Assembly (NCBI GenBank): GCA_009103225.1
Contig: RHPI01000810.1
Coordinates: 218,429 to 282,428 of the forward strand
Source: Chlorokybus atmophyticus
Taxonomy: Eukaryota > Streptophyta > Chlorokybophyceae > Chlorokybales > Chlorokybaceae
Direction of reading: 5' to 3'
Length of the DNA stretch: 64,000 nt
The notes beneath the pieces are model-generated. The model saw only the letters and a program-made list of their open reading frames with translations. It did not search any database and was not told the origin of the DNA. Each line of letters begins with the position of its first letter. Position 1 is the stretch's first letter. The position numbers and the translations under genes were made by a program. Below, piece after piece: positions 12,660 to 24,723 of this stretch.

Positions 12660-14142
12660 CACTGTAGCTTTACTGTTGCAACAGAGAAATTGATTTGTAT
12701 TATACATGTAATGTAGTTCCCATTTCTTGCCAAGTTGATTATGGTGAACGGTTATGATGTGCCACCAGTATCCTCTATGCACACGGTGGCAGCTCAATAA
12801 ACTGAGCCAGGTTTTGCAAGACGCGGACAGATGCAGCACTTCCGTAGGGTAGCGATTATGCATGCGATGTGTAGTGTACGACTGCGTGTGCTAGGCATGG
12901 TGGCTGTGCTGACGGCCACACGCTTGCATGTCAATGTAACAGCAAGCTTTCTTATTTGCAAGCATTGCGCACCAGGTTGTAGTAACCACCGCGGTGGCTT
13001 TGAAGTGTGATCGCTGCAATGACATCCAAGATGCGCTGCATTTCTACATTTCTCGTGCTATGCTTGATTATGGGGAGACACCAACACTCCTGTTAGTGAT
13101 CATTTATATGCGGTTGATTAAAGTGATGCAAACAAGCATGAGAACACTGACATGAACTGAACAAAGTCACGTCGATGTTAATGTTGTACATGGGGTGCAA
13201 ATAGTTTCCAAGCTCTCTATGTTTAAGCTTGAGTTATGAAGCATGACGACTAAGTGGACTCATATGGCATGATATGAAACCGATATTAATAGTGATGCAG
13301 TCATGGCTAGGCCAGGTACTCTATCATCTAGAACGCACATGTACACATTAAGTATCATACTATGCATATTGCAACTCGTTAATTGTGGTAGCTTTCGCTT
13401 GCAACTTAGTTGACGCCAATCGTGATAGTCGGAATCATAAATGCATATCCATTAATGAATTCATAATGTTGCATCTACATGGCTTGTACCACTAATTATT
13501 GTGCCGCTTACCGACAAGCTTATGTTATGATACTAAACCTATTATCAACTATTCACATATTGTATTAACTATTAAACATATTGTAGTTTTCATTAAAGTA
13601 AAGAATGTTGAGTGTTTTGAATAATCATCTGATTTGAAGTAACTTTAATGACAATACATGCCATGACTAGTTCCACCACCTTTCTACATTCAACTGTAAT
13701 GGCACCACAAATGATGAAACTCTTACAAGGCTTTCATCATACACGCAGCACGCACTGTACAGATAAAAAATGCAACGGTGCACAACACATGAGTGTGATC
13801 AATCACACGTGTAGATAGACAACTTGTGTGTAGACCTTTGTTGTGCCTGCTGATGTCGTGCAATTGCAGACCAAATAACTTGTGCTCTCGTCATGCTATG
13901 ATGACCATAACATGGTGACTTCATGCTGACAGGCCATGAGTCATAGCAACAACCTGCTGCTTCACTAGCAAATGTGGCCCAGAAGTTGTTCATAGCGGCA
14001 CAACTTCATAGCGGAAAACTCTTGGCAAGTCACATACCGTATGTGCCAAGATTTGGCACTGCTAGATTGGCAGTGCCAATGCATGCTGACACTGGCAGAG
14101 TGCCGAGTTTAGGGCCCAGCTTATGTTTGGGTTTAGGAGAGA
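12660..14142. other. AT-rich intergenic region between primase and YebC genes
   Basis: From 13100 to 13800 the sequence is clearly AT-richer than the flanking genes, with no open frame of note. Polyadenylation of the primase transcript should occur in its first part. The last 170 bases before the YebC start turn GC-rich. No repeat family or RNA gene was recognised. Confidence 0.55.
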
Positions 14143-16067
14143 ATGGCGGCGGCGGCGGTGAGGGCGGCGGCGGCGGTAGTGGTAAGAGGGTCGGCGTGCC
14201 GTTCCTCGGCCGCCGACATCGTCAGCTCACGAGCAAGGGCGAGACCAGCACCTTCATGGTCCCGCTCAGAGTCCTGCTCAGGCGGCAGGGGCCTCAGGGC
14301 GCTTAGGCGGCGTGCGGGCGGGGAGGCTGCTGGCAGGGCTGAGCGGTGGGGCGGAAGCAGCAGTAGCAGTAGCAGTAGTAGCAGCAGCAGCAGAAGCAGT
14401 GCGCCTTTCTTAGGGGACACATGGGGAGATCATTATCATCAACACCAGCAAGCACGCCACTTACGCACGTTTGGACCCGTTTGCATGGGACGGAGAGCAG
14501 CTAAAATTGCCACACGCAAGGTAGGTACAGCTACGTTGCCTGCGCATGCTGTATGTTGCATTACATTCATAGTTCTTGCACTGCGAGCACAGTGTGCTTA
14601 GGGCTGCATTGCCTTCACTTGTTATTTCTTATATCAGAGTGTGGACGGGGGTTGTGACACATCACAAACTTCGTTGAACATTAGCATGCTTACCAGTGCG
14701 TGGGTTGGCAGCTACACAGCTGGTGCAGCACGCATGTGAATGCCCATCGAGTTTGACGCCTCTTCACTGTTCCTGTTCAGAATGCTGCGGATGCCAAGCG
14801 AGCGAAGCTGTATGGGAAGATCTGCAAACAGATCATATCCGTGTGAGTGCTTATAGACACATTGTTATCGCAGGCTGCAATGTGTAGTACTACCCCCCCA
14901 CCCCCCACCCCCACCCCACGATCATACTGAGCGTCATGCGCGTGTGCATGCGTGTGTATGTATATGCGCATGCGCATGCGCAAGCGTGCGCGCACGTGTG
15001 TGCGGGAGGGCGGGCGGGCATGTCTGAGCGCATGTGTGCGTCTGTGCGCGCTTGTGTGCGTCATGTCAGCGAGAGGGCGCGCATACGTGTGTGCACGTGC
15101 GCGTGTGCCACGCATGACCCTCTCAGTTCTTATGTTGTGACTGTGTACCAGGGTCAAAGCGGGCGGTTCCGATCCCAAGTCCAATGCGGCGCTGGACAAC
15201 CTACTGAAGGTGGCACGCGAAGCCGCGGTGCCTAAGGATTTGATTGAGCGCAACATCAAGAATGCGCTCGACAAGAACCAAGACGACTTCATTGAGTGCA
15301 CATATGAGGCGAGGGCATTTATTACACTCTCAGCGTTGGCGTTGCTGATGAAGATAGTACACATCAATTGAGGTGTATTGTGTTGTGTGACCTGTTCAGG
15401 CGTACGGTGCGGGTGGCGTGGGCATCATCATCGAGGTGTTGACGGACAACGTGAACCGGTCCGCGAGCTTGGTGAAGGAGGCGGTGCGCAAGAGCGGCGG
15501 GAAGATGGCCGAGCCGGGCAGCGTGCAGTTCAACTTTGAGCGCAAGGGCGTGATTCGCGTGCCGGGCAACGTGGACGAGGACACTCTCCTCATGGCCGCC
15601 ACGGACGCCGGCGCCGAGGACGTGCAGCCCGATGAGGACGCCGATGAGGACAAGCCGTGAGTTGTTGATTTGTCATTGCTGAATCAATGAAGCTCTCTTC
15701 TGTCTCTCTGACTTGTGTTTGTGTGGGGGATTGGTTAGGCGCTTCAAGGTGCTCACATTGGGCACCGATTTTGCCTCTGTGCGTGATGCGTTGATGGCCG
15801 CTGGCATCCCGTTGCTACAAGACAACTCGGGGTTGGAAATGATCCCACTCGCACTTATCGAGGTGATGCGTGTGCTTTGCTGCATTGCTTGTGCGCGCAG
15901 TACTCGAATTCATCAAGTTCTGTGGTTGACACGCACTTGGCGCTGAGCTTGTGCGCGTGCGTGTGTTGTTGCAGACTGATGAAGCCTCTCAAGAAGCCAA
16001 TGAAACGCTGGTCGATAGGGTACTGGAGCTCGATGATGTTGATGCTGTGTACAGCAACTCTGCTTGA
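14143..16067 (+). CDS. TACO1: YebC/PmpR-TACO1 family protein, organelle-targeted translational activator
   Basis: Exons 14143-14520, 14781-14842, 15152-15308, 15400-15656, 15739-15862 and 15975-16067 give 356 residues. After a roughly 110-residue Ala/Arg/Ser-rich presequence (including a 12-Ser run encoded by an AGC repeat) comes the family start MGRRAAKIATRKNAADAKR. SVVKAGGSDPKSNAALDNLL, VPKDLIERNIKNAL, YEAYGAGGVGIIIEVLTDN, NRSASLVKEAVRKSGG and GSVQFNFERKGVI follow in order. Bacterial YebC and mitochondrial TACO1 assist ribosomes on difficult sequences such as polyproline; the presequence suggests mitochondrial or plastid action. Intron 3 has a GC donor (GAG|GCGAGG). Intron 2 holds a C-rich tract and a 200-base alternating purine-pyrimidine tract. 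Identity is firm; the compartment is inferred. Confidence 0.95.
14889..15125 (+). repeat. C-tract plus alternating purine-pyrimidine tract in YebC intron 2
   Basis: A run of CCCC(C)A blocks at 14893-14918 is followed by about 200 bases of TG/CG/CA-alternating sequence inside the intron 14843-15151. The first part could form G-quadruplex or i-motif structures and the second Z-DNA; both are inferences from composition. Confidence 0.8.
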
Positions 16068-16702
16068 ACATCTTTGAGTTAGTGGACGCCACCATTGATG
16101 TTTTTGTCGCGTAATTATGTACTCCTGAGCGCAATGCGTCGCCTTGCGCTGTAACCAGAGGCACGTGAGTACAATGACTGAACAGATTGTCAACGACTAT
16201 GTAGCAACCGAGGCATACTAGCAAGCCGTGTGCACGTTGTTACACTCCAGGCATAGCATACATGCTTTGTCGCCAGGGCAGTACACACAGGCGGTCAGCA
16301 CGTACTCTGGAAAGGCAGCAAGTATAGGCACAAACAAGCTGCATATGTCTGACGATGGTGATTCACATACACGTAACATACACTGCATGCCAGTCGTCAC
16401 ACTATCATATTGCCACCACTGCAGGCTCAGTGTTGGACACAGCTGCTGTGAAACCAGCTACCTGCGCTGCCTGCTGAGAGATTGTCTGTGGCGAGGAGCT
16501 ATACAACTAGAGTACACAACTACACGACGAATGCTACAATGAAGGAGTAAAGTACAAACCTACCACGCACTACACACTGCACAACACAATCTACACAATC
16601 TAAGCGAGCCAACAACATGTAGGCTCGCCAACAATGCTCCTGTGGAGCTCCAAACAAAATGCGGCAGCCAAAAATACAAGACAATGCACTGACAGCATTC
16701 TC
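16068..16702. other. Convergent spacer, YebC / PC-esterase genes
   Basis: The 3' ends of two convergent genes face each other here. No open frame, repeat or RNA gene was recognised. Confidence 0.55.
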
Positions 16703-19325
16703 TCAACTCTCGCGTCGCAGGGCTTCAGGCAACCTGGCCCTCGCAAGTCTGCGCCTCTCTATAAAGTGGTCTTGCGGTCCCTCCTCCCTCGTGTGCATGG
16801 ACTGCCACCCGACACCATCTTCGTGTCGTGTCAACGCCCGCGTTAGCACGCGAAGCATGTCCCGCGAGATGGCGTCCCAAAACGCGGGCGTGTAGCAGAA
16901 GTGCGTGCAATCGCAGCAACCGTTGGTTGTGTCGCCGTCGTCATCGCTATCTTGCTTCCTGCAATTCTGCACGTGCATGTTGTAGCGCTCCAACGTCACG
17001 TCATAAAATGGTAATAAGTGTATGTTGCTCTCGACGTCCACGACACGTCTCAGCGCGTCGTTCTGGCGCGTGACGAGATTGTCTCTCGATAGGCTCCTCG
17101 GGACGTACCAACACGTGCATCCGGTTGCTGCATGCGAGGGGTCCGACGCGTTGTACACGCCCGAGTGCGGGAAATGTTGGGCGCTGGTCTCGCGCACGAT
17201 CGCCACGGGCGTGCGGTTGTGGAGAGTCAAAGAGACAAAGTCACACAGCTGTCTGCCGAGAGAGGCTATGTCGGCGCGGTATTGAGGCAACTCGGCTTCG
17301 GCGTAGTGCAACCCAAAATTGATCACGAGCACGTCCGCGAACAACATGTACTCGGCCATGTGGGACTCGTCGTATGTGGACTCCCTTCCAAACACGAAGA
17401 TGGTTCCGTGGTGTGCAGATTCTTGCACCTGGTTGCGTCGATGTCAAAACTTAGCTGGTCCCATGCAACCTCATCTCCATGGACCCACGAGTACTTTGTG
17501 TATGGGGCGCATGTGTGCGTGCACGCGCATGTGTATGCCAGCGTACCAGATGGCATGCGTACATGCATGCTGGTGTACATGCATGCAAGTGTTTGATCGT
17601 GCGTGCGTGCTCGTGGGGGGANNNNNNNNNNNNNNNNNNNNNNNNNNNNNNNNNNNNNNNNNNNNNNNNNNNNNNNNNNNNNNNNNNNNNNNNNNNNNNN
17701 NNNNNNNNNNNNNNNNNNNNNNNNNNNNNNNNNNNNNNNNNNNNNNNNNNNNNNNNNNNNNNNNNNNNNNNNNNNNNNNNNNNNNNNNNNNNNNNNNNNN
17801 NNNNNNNNNNNNNNNNNNNNNNNNNNNNNNNNNNNNNNNNNNNNNNNNNNNNNNNNNNNNNNNNNNNNNNNNNNNNNNNNNNNNNNNNNNNNNNNNNNNN
17901 NNNNNNNNNNNNNNNNNNNNNNNNNNNNNNNNNNNNNNNNNNNNNNNNNNNNNNNNNNNNNNNNNNNNNNNNNNNNNNNNNNNNNNNNNNNNNNNNNNNN
18001 NNNNNNNNNNNNNNNNNNNNNNNNNNNNNNNNNNNNNNNNNNNNNNNNNNNNNNNNNNNNNNNNNNNNNNNNNNNNNNNNNNNNNNNNNNNNNNNNNNNN
18101 NNNNNNNNNNNNNNNNNNNNNNNNNNNNNNNNNNNNNNNNNNNNNNNNNNNNNNNNNNNNNNNNNNNNNNNNNNNNNNNNNNNNNNNNNNNNNNNNNNNN
18201 NNNNNNNNNNNNNNNNNNNNNNNNNNNNNNNNNNNNNNNNNNNNNNNNNNNNNNNNNNNNNNNNNNNNNNNNNNNNNNNNNNNNNNNNNNNNNNNNNNNN
18301 NNNNNNGGGGGCAGCGTGCGCGCACGTGTGCCTGCATTTGCACGCGATGCGCTCTTGCACTCTGCGTGCGCATGCGTGAGTGCGCGTGTGTGTATATGTG
18401 CATGTGTGTGTATTGATTTCTTACCTGGGCAAATTTGGCGCCGGCAAGGTATGCGAGGGTCTTCACGCGGCGCGCTGGGCCTGACAGTGGTGGTTCCGCC
18501 ATGTCACCAGCGCGAGCGAGGCCACACATCAACGAGTAGTAGTTCTGCATTTAGTGTCAACTTGTTGCTTACGCATATCACAAGCAATGAAGCACAAGCA
18601 ATGAAGCACATGCGCCAGGAAACATACAACAACATCGACTTCTGAACTATGCGTGCATACCTGGTAGGAGATGCTGTCGCCAACAAACACAACAACACGG
18701 TTGCCAAGTAGCTCCGCCAGCCGCTTCATGGCGCTCACACCATCCTCCTCCTTCACGTAGGGATCCCGCAACGGCCTAGCAATACACATTATCACCACCA
18801 CCACCACCACCACCACTACCACCATCCAACACTTTTTCTTACTCACCACCAGTCTTTGGCCGTAGGCTTTGCCTTGCACCGACTATAGTCCAGCGCTGTT
18901 TCGTTGTCGTGCATACCTCCCATGAGCATGCAGGGTGCGGGCGTCCTGTCGCACTGCAGGTGGGCGGGGTCGGTGGTCAGCCCCGCCCTGGCAGCCTCGC
19001 AGGCGGAGGTGAGGGAGGGGGGGGAGGAGGAGGAGGACGATGCCACAGGTTCTGCGTTTGTCATGGTGGCGGCATAGGCGATCAGCGATGCCAACAGCAG
19101 CAACGCCGCCGCCATCGCCGCCGCTGTCAGAAGAAGAAGAGAAGGAGTCAGTCGCAGGTGTCTGGCAAATATGGCGGGCAAACTACCACTGTCCAGCCGC
19201 TCAACGGAACCGAATTGGGAGACGGGCGCCATGCTTGACACGTGTGAACTGCAGCGTATGCAGTTTACGCCAAGTTGCGATGCTATGTGGGCGCCCCACA
19301 GTGTAGGGCCTAATAGTAGGCCCAA
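16703..19325 (-). CDS. PC-esterase / TBL-like SGNH-fold type II membrane protein
   Basis: Four exons join in phase: 18847-19325, 18661-18775, 18425-18544 and 16703-17428, 479 residues (448 if translation starts at the second Met, 19232). A hydrophobic segment, PSLLLLTAAAMAAALLLLA, follows a basic stretch and should act as a Golgi/ER signal anchor. A low-complexity Ser stem and a Cys-containing block ending KDWW follow. SGNH-like motifs are FVGDSISYQ (GDS, nucleophile Ser), NFGLHY, RETSAQHFPHSGVY and the C-terminal DCTHFCYTPAFWD with the Asp-His pair. Plant TBL proteins with these motifs O-acetylate cell-wall polysaccharides or act as esterases, so a role in wall or glycan modification is likely; the substrate cannot be read from the sequence. 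Intron 3 (17429-18424) contains the assembly gap. Confidence 0.85.
17622..18306. other. Assembly gap (685 N) inside PC-esterase intron 3
   Basis: An unbroken N run lies within the intron 17429-18424. Both edges end in G-runs next to long alternating TG/CG sequence (17500-17620 and 18310-18412), so the gap is probably collapsed or unsequenceable simple repeat. The flanking exons join in phase across it, so no coding sequence need be missing. Confidence 0.95.
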
Positions 19326-20978
19326 CAGGCCTAATGGTTACTTTCTCATACTGCTTCTTGACATGCATGTGCTGGGTTTTGCTTGAGCGCTAGATCCCAT
19401 GTGCACATTGTGCGTAGTAACCTGGCATGCTAATACGCACAGATTGCAACTGAAAAACATTTAACATGAATATTAAATTGAAAAACACAAAGTGCCTTAT
19501 ATCAACTTGTCACAATATTATTAAGCACCATAACGAATCGGTAAGCCAGTTACTTTCATATACTGCTTCTTGACATGCATGTGTTGGGTTTTGCTTAAGC
19601 GCTCGATTCTATGTGCACTGTGTGCGTATTAACATTGCATGTTAATACGCACAGATTGCGACTGAAATACATTTAAAACATCAATATTGCATCGAAAACA
19701 CAAAGTGCCTTATATCAATCAACACCCTTTGTGGGATCTAGGTTAGCGCGCAGTTGGGCGCCGTAACTCGGCTTTCGGTTCATCCCGCATCGCCAGTTCT
19801 GCTTACAAAAAATGGCCCACTTGGAACTCTCATTCATGACCCGGGTTCAATTAAGCAACCCGGGCAGCTTACCTATTTAAAGTTTGAGAATATGTCGAGA
19901 CCGTACCGGTAACTCCATATGCTTCAAGATTGCGACCCGCAAATCTTGAAGCATTACTGAAAAGCGCAAGCGAATAAGGGTGAAAAGCACATAAGCCACA
20001 ATAAAGGTGGCGGTAAATGCGATACGGTTAACCTGCAAACCTTGTTTTATATGCTGCATGTAAGCATGCTGATATTTCAAATTGTGATGATTGAACAAAG
20101 CCGTGTACAACAGGATCACCACACATGAACGCATGCATACAAGCACGTGAAGCACCTCGTATACAATCCGACATGACAATGTTTTGATTGATAAAACTGT
20201 TCTACGTGTCGAGGTCGTATGTACAGTATGACCACATTAAGACACTTTCAAAGGGATGTATTATTTTTCCTCACAATACTAAACGTTGAAACGCGTGATA
20301 TAATTGCAATACCATTATGTGTATTTGCAGTGTTCAATGTCATTGAGCGCCATGAACCCTTTGTCCATCAATCTTGCTTATGCATGCACTATTAGTAGCT
20401 GACAACGCAATGACTGAGTGACTTTTAGCTTGGCCGATAGCTTGCCCTAATCTGTACAAGCTGTCAGGTATCATCCAAGGACCCTACAGCTTTGGTTGGC
20501 TACAAGTGGCAATTGTGCAGTCACTAACTAACCGTCACCCTAACTACGCTGCCAATGCAGTGCAGTCGGCACTGCCCCTCCACGTCACGTGACAAGCGGT
20601 GCCTCTCTGGCAGCGGCGGGGGGGGGGGCGGCGGCATCAACAAAGGCGTCGTGACGTGGCTTATCAACGTCGTCGTCGCGTTACGTGCCGACGCCGAGTG
20701 CTGCTGCTGCTGGAAGGCTGCCACGACGGCCTGCCGTTGTTCAACACTTGATTGCACTCGGCCCCTAGCTAGCCCCTCTGGCGTATTGGTAGAGAGCGCT
20801 TGCTGTTTGCCTGGGTAGAGTGTCACCCTTACGACGTTGGCATATGCTGCACAGTGTGCAGGAGCGGCACAGTTGATTAGAACAATACGCGAGTGTTGTT
20901 GTGGCTGCAGCAGATGCCTAGAATCTAAGCGCTGTAGCAGGGGCTCCCTGTCCTGCTCGTCCTCCTACTTCGCCTGGT
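19326..20978. other. Divergent spacer, PC-esterase / Tubby genes
   Basis: It contains a duplicated block of about 155 bases (listed separately), a possible tRNA-like or SINE-like head at 19733-19786, an inverted repeat CCCGGGTT/AACCCGGG near 19840-19865 and a G-run at about 20617-20633. Minus-strand frames at 19877-20179 show no family. The Tubby promoter should lie in the right part. Confidence 0.55.
19350..19720. repeat. Two diverged direct copies of a ~155-base block
   Basis: The copies lie at about 19350-19505 and 19561-19720. Both start TACTGCTTCTTGACATGCATG and share GGGTTTTGCTT, TAATACGCACAGATTGC, the TGAAAxACATTTAA region and AACACAAAGTGCCTTATATCA in the same order, with scattered substitutions. 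Each copy contains a TGCTAATACGCA or TTAATACGCA palindromic part. I do not recognise the family; it may be a local duplication or a dispersed repeat. Confidence 0.85.
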
Positions 20979-23900
20979 TTGCAATCAGCGGGTGGTGGCA
21001 GGATGTTTATGCAGAAGGACAGTTTCCTGGATCACAAGGGGGGTCAAGAGCAGGATGAGGAGGAGGAGGGAGATGGACCCCCTGCCGCCGTGCCCCTGGC
21101 TGCCAGACAGGCCCAGGCTGTGCGGCCTGTCTCTGCCAACACGTACAGCAACAGCAACAGCAACAGGTGAGAGCAGCAGAGCTTAACGATCTGCCAGCTC
21201 TCAAGGCAGCTGGCAGTTAACTGAGTGTCGAGAAGATTGCCCTTGTGAGGCTAACACACTTACACAAATAGTTTATTTAACCTTCCAGCAGCACGCCTTC
21301 TTACAAAGACAGCCTCGGCGGCGATTCTTACACGCCGCCAGCAAGGATCAAAACCAAGCCGTTCACTCCTCCTGATCTGCAACGCCGGCCAAGCACAGGT
21401 GCAAGCTTTCAACTTTGTAAATGCTGCTGGATGGCTGATTGAATACTTATCTTATATAGTTATCTTTTTCTGTTAGCCTTTTGCTTAAGTGTGCGGCAAT
21501 CAGCACGCATTGCACACAAGCATGGCATTGACAGCTGATCAAATGGTTGGGGCGAGCAGGCGGTGATGTGCTGTCATCCACGTTTGCTCCCCAAGAGTCT
21601 GCGCGCAGCAGCCAGCTGAGCACCTTTCCCATCAGCGCCACGCCCACCGGTGGTGATGTAAGCTTGTGAGGTGTGAGCCTTTTTCAAGCATACACAAGTG
21701 TCAGCTCACGCTCTATGTGTTGTGCATGCCAGATGTCGCCTGCGCAAAGGCTGCAACAGCAGCTCAACCGCAACGCTGAGAAGAGGATGGCCCGCACATT
21801 GACGGGAGGTGCGTTTGCACTGTGGGTTTGTGTAGTGCTATGCACAGACACAATAGCAGCCAATGTCGGCTATTTTGAAGAGATAAAAGTAAGCACATGA
21901 GTATGCGCATGTGCAATGCAGGCATGGCGGTGAGCAACGACTTGACGCCTCGCTCACGGCCGATGAGTGCTTCGGGCAATCGGAGCGGCAGCAACACCCC
22001 GCGCAGTCGCCCAGGCTCTGCAAGGTGAACATTGTGGGTGGGTGTGGGTGCGTGCATGTGCGTGCATGTGTGACTGCACAGAGGACAACAGAAGCCTGAA
22101 CGAGTAGAGAACAGTTAACCGACGCTCAGTGCTGCAACAGGCCGCAGACTCCTCAAAGCCCCATGGCGTTCTCGCACCTCTCACCAGCCTCGGAACACGC
22201 TCACAGGTGTGGGGAGGTTTTGAATATATACCCACAGTTGTAAGCATGTAGGGTGTATATGTGATGACATGTCACCCTCAGTGCATCACACCCTCAGTGA
22301 AAACAAGGGCTTGGCCATTTGCAGGACGGGTGCAGATCCCAATGGGGCCCTTTCGTTGCGGGAACAAAGCAGGCTGGCTGCTGTGGCTGATGCCAGAGTA
22401 CGTACAAGTGATTGGTAGACATGCACAAGGGTTGCTAATTCACTGCACTGCGCACGTAGTGCAAGTGTTGCTGCATGCAAAGGCCGTGAGAACGGCGGCG
22501 GTGTCGCAAACAGTTATATCGTAAGGCGTATACTGCAAGCACTATCTCACTCTGGACTGTTGTTGCAGGATGATGTGAAGCAGCTAGGTTCAGAGCATTC
22601 TGCACAAGCTACAGAGGTTGGTTAGCCACCATCAAACTCAGGACTTGCACTGCGAGAAGCCATGCTCCCTCACAGTTTTGATTATGGAAGGGTTGAAGTC
22701 TGTGTTGCACTGTGCAGGTGGAGCAAGGGATGCTGGCACTTGGTATTGCTCCGGTAAGATAGCGACATGCGTGTGATCAGTTTGCGTGTGTCGTTTGCAT
22801 ACAATCAATCAGCAGACAAGTTGCTGTGGTTGAGTGTTTTGAGTTGTCAGGTTTATGACCCGACTGAAGGCGATGCGTTGTTGCCTCTGGAGAAGCCTCT
22901 GAATGGTTACGGTGCTGCCACATCTGCGCTGGACTTGTCGGACATGCGCTCTTTCCTGCTTAGGGTACAGCATGGATGTGACAAGGTTGATGTTGTGCAT
23001 GCATCTGATGGTAGTCGCTGACACTTGTGCGCTGTAGCCTGCTCCGAGGAATGTGAGGTCCATGCTGTGTTACATACGACGAGACAAGGGAAAGCCAAAG
23101 CTGTTTCCCAAGTACGTAAACTCATGGGGTGCTGTGTGGAATGGGAACCCCTGTGCTTCTTGCCTGGTTTTTGAGGTATGTTGACATGGTCCAACGTGCA
23201 GGTACACGCTGTGGCTCAATGATGGGGACAGGTAGGTGGACTGTTGTTCGTTTGCAAGGCTTTCCTTACAGGGCAGTCAACACTTGCACTGCATGAATGA
23301 AGTGCATATCAAAGAAGTGTATGCCAGCCATATTGGCCAATGCACACTTACACTTCACAGTCCAGACTGTTTCAACACTGTGTCTCGCTCTACGGCAGGT
23401 TTCTACTTTCAGCACGCAAAAGGAAAAAGAGTAAGTCAAGGTAGGTTGTCATCATATTATGTGCAGTGGCATGCATTGGTGTCTGACCCATGCACTTTTG
23501 TTCCTTATAGTTTTGCTCAATTGATGCTTGCCTGACTCTCAGCAACTATCTCATATCGCTTGACGAGGACGACATGACGCGGCAAAGCGGAAACTACTTT
23601 GGCAAGGTAAAGACACAAGAACCTGTTGGCTCGCCCTTCAACGCGTTGACTGACTGACTGACTGACTGTGCAACTTATTGACTTTGACAAAGCTAGCTGT
23701 TGACTGCAACTCAATGTTAGGTGCGCTCCAACTTTGTGGGCACAGAGTTCACTGTGTACGACAAGGGCTGCAAACCGAGTGAGGCTGCCACCGGAGGGTA
23801 AAATACGCACGCACGCAGACACGCACAACAAGCAGTCCATGTTGTCAGAGTCCCTCTGGTAAATCGCTGACCAGCATCTTATCTTACAGCCCCGGGGGTG

Positions 23901-24723
23901 CTCTCCCTGCCCCGGTGCGATGCGAGCTAGCGGCCGTGTCTTACCAGTTCAACGTGATGGGCACGAGGGGCCCGCGACGCATGACGGCGATCATCCCCGC
24001 GCTTGACGGCAAGGGAGAGCGATACACCTTCCGCTCACAAGACGACCAGGTGAGCCATCATCTGGTAATATTGTGCGATGATAGCGACCAGAGTTCACAA
24101 CTATTGTCTCAGTGCCGGAAGTGTCATAGCAGTGTGTTGTTGTTTTTGACCGCACTGACTGTCTTGCAGCAAGGTTTGCTGGAGAAGCAGAGGAGAGGCG
24201 AAGATACTGACAAGTTGGTGGTGATGCGTAACAAACCTCCCAAGTGGAACAATGAGGTTCGCTTATCCCCAACCATCTACACGAATCCCAAGCGCTATCT
24301 GCTAGTAACATGATGTTCATGTTACACAGCTTGGAGCTTACTGTCTCAACTTCAATGGTCGTGTCACGCACGCCTCAGTGAAAAACTTTCAGGTACACCA
24401 TGGCACGCAATAGAGGTCCAACCAAACTAGTGTGACCTTTTGCAGATGTACACACAAGCTTATTGATACGCTTGTGTAACACAGCTGGTGACCGATGACG
24501 ACAAGGATGCCGTCATCCTGCAGTTTGGAAAGGTTGGCAAGAATGCGTTCACTATGGACTACAGGTGGCCAATGTCCGCATTGCAGGTGAGAGGGCAAGC
24601 AGTAGTAGTCTACAGTGTCTTGAGCCTGCCTTGCATGCTGATAGTTTTATCATGTCTTATGTACGTATGCAGGCTTTTTCCATCTGCCTGACAAGTTTCG
24701 ATAATAAGCTGGCATGCGAGTGA
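20979..24723 (+). CDS. Tubby-like protein (TULP)
   Basis: Twenty phase-checked exons: 20979-21166, 21289-21398, 21560-21657, 21733-21808, 21922-22024, 22141-22206, 22325-22397, 22570-22617, 22718-22753, 22851-22964, 23038-23111, 23202-23231, 23399-23440, 23543-23606, 23721-23797, 23890-24049, 24170-24256, 24330-24392, 24485-24586 and 24673-24723; 553 residues. The N-terminal 300 residues are Ser/Pro/Gln-rich and disordered. The Tubby domain (about 305-553) starts [19 protein letters not shown] and continues [70 protein letters not shown] and [15 protein letters not shown], ending FDNKLACE as in the family. Tubby domains bind phosphoinositides at the plasma membrane and, in flagellates, help traffic proteins into cilia. 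No F-box precedes the domain, unlike land-plant TLPs, so it resembles the animal/protist arrangement. Exon 2 has a tandem CAGCAG acceptor. An alternative start is Met 21003. Confidence 0.96.

Noticed and set aside
17319-18645. Long frames running through the N gap
   Set aside because: They are open only because N codons carry no stops; the flanks are intronic simple repeat.
19835-19870. tRNA T-arm at the CCCGGGTTCAATT sequence
   Set aside because: The arms form a simple inverted repeat with too long a loop and no cloverleaf around it.
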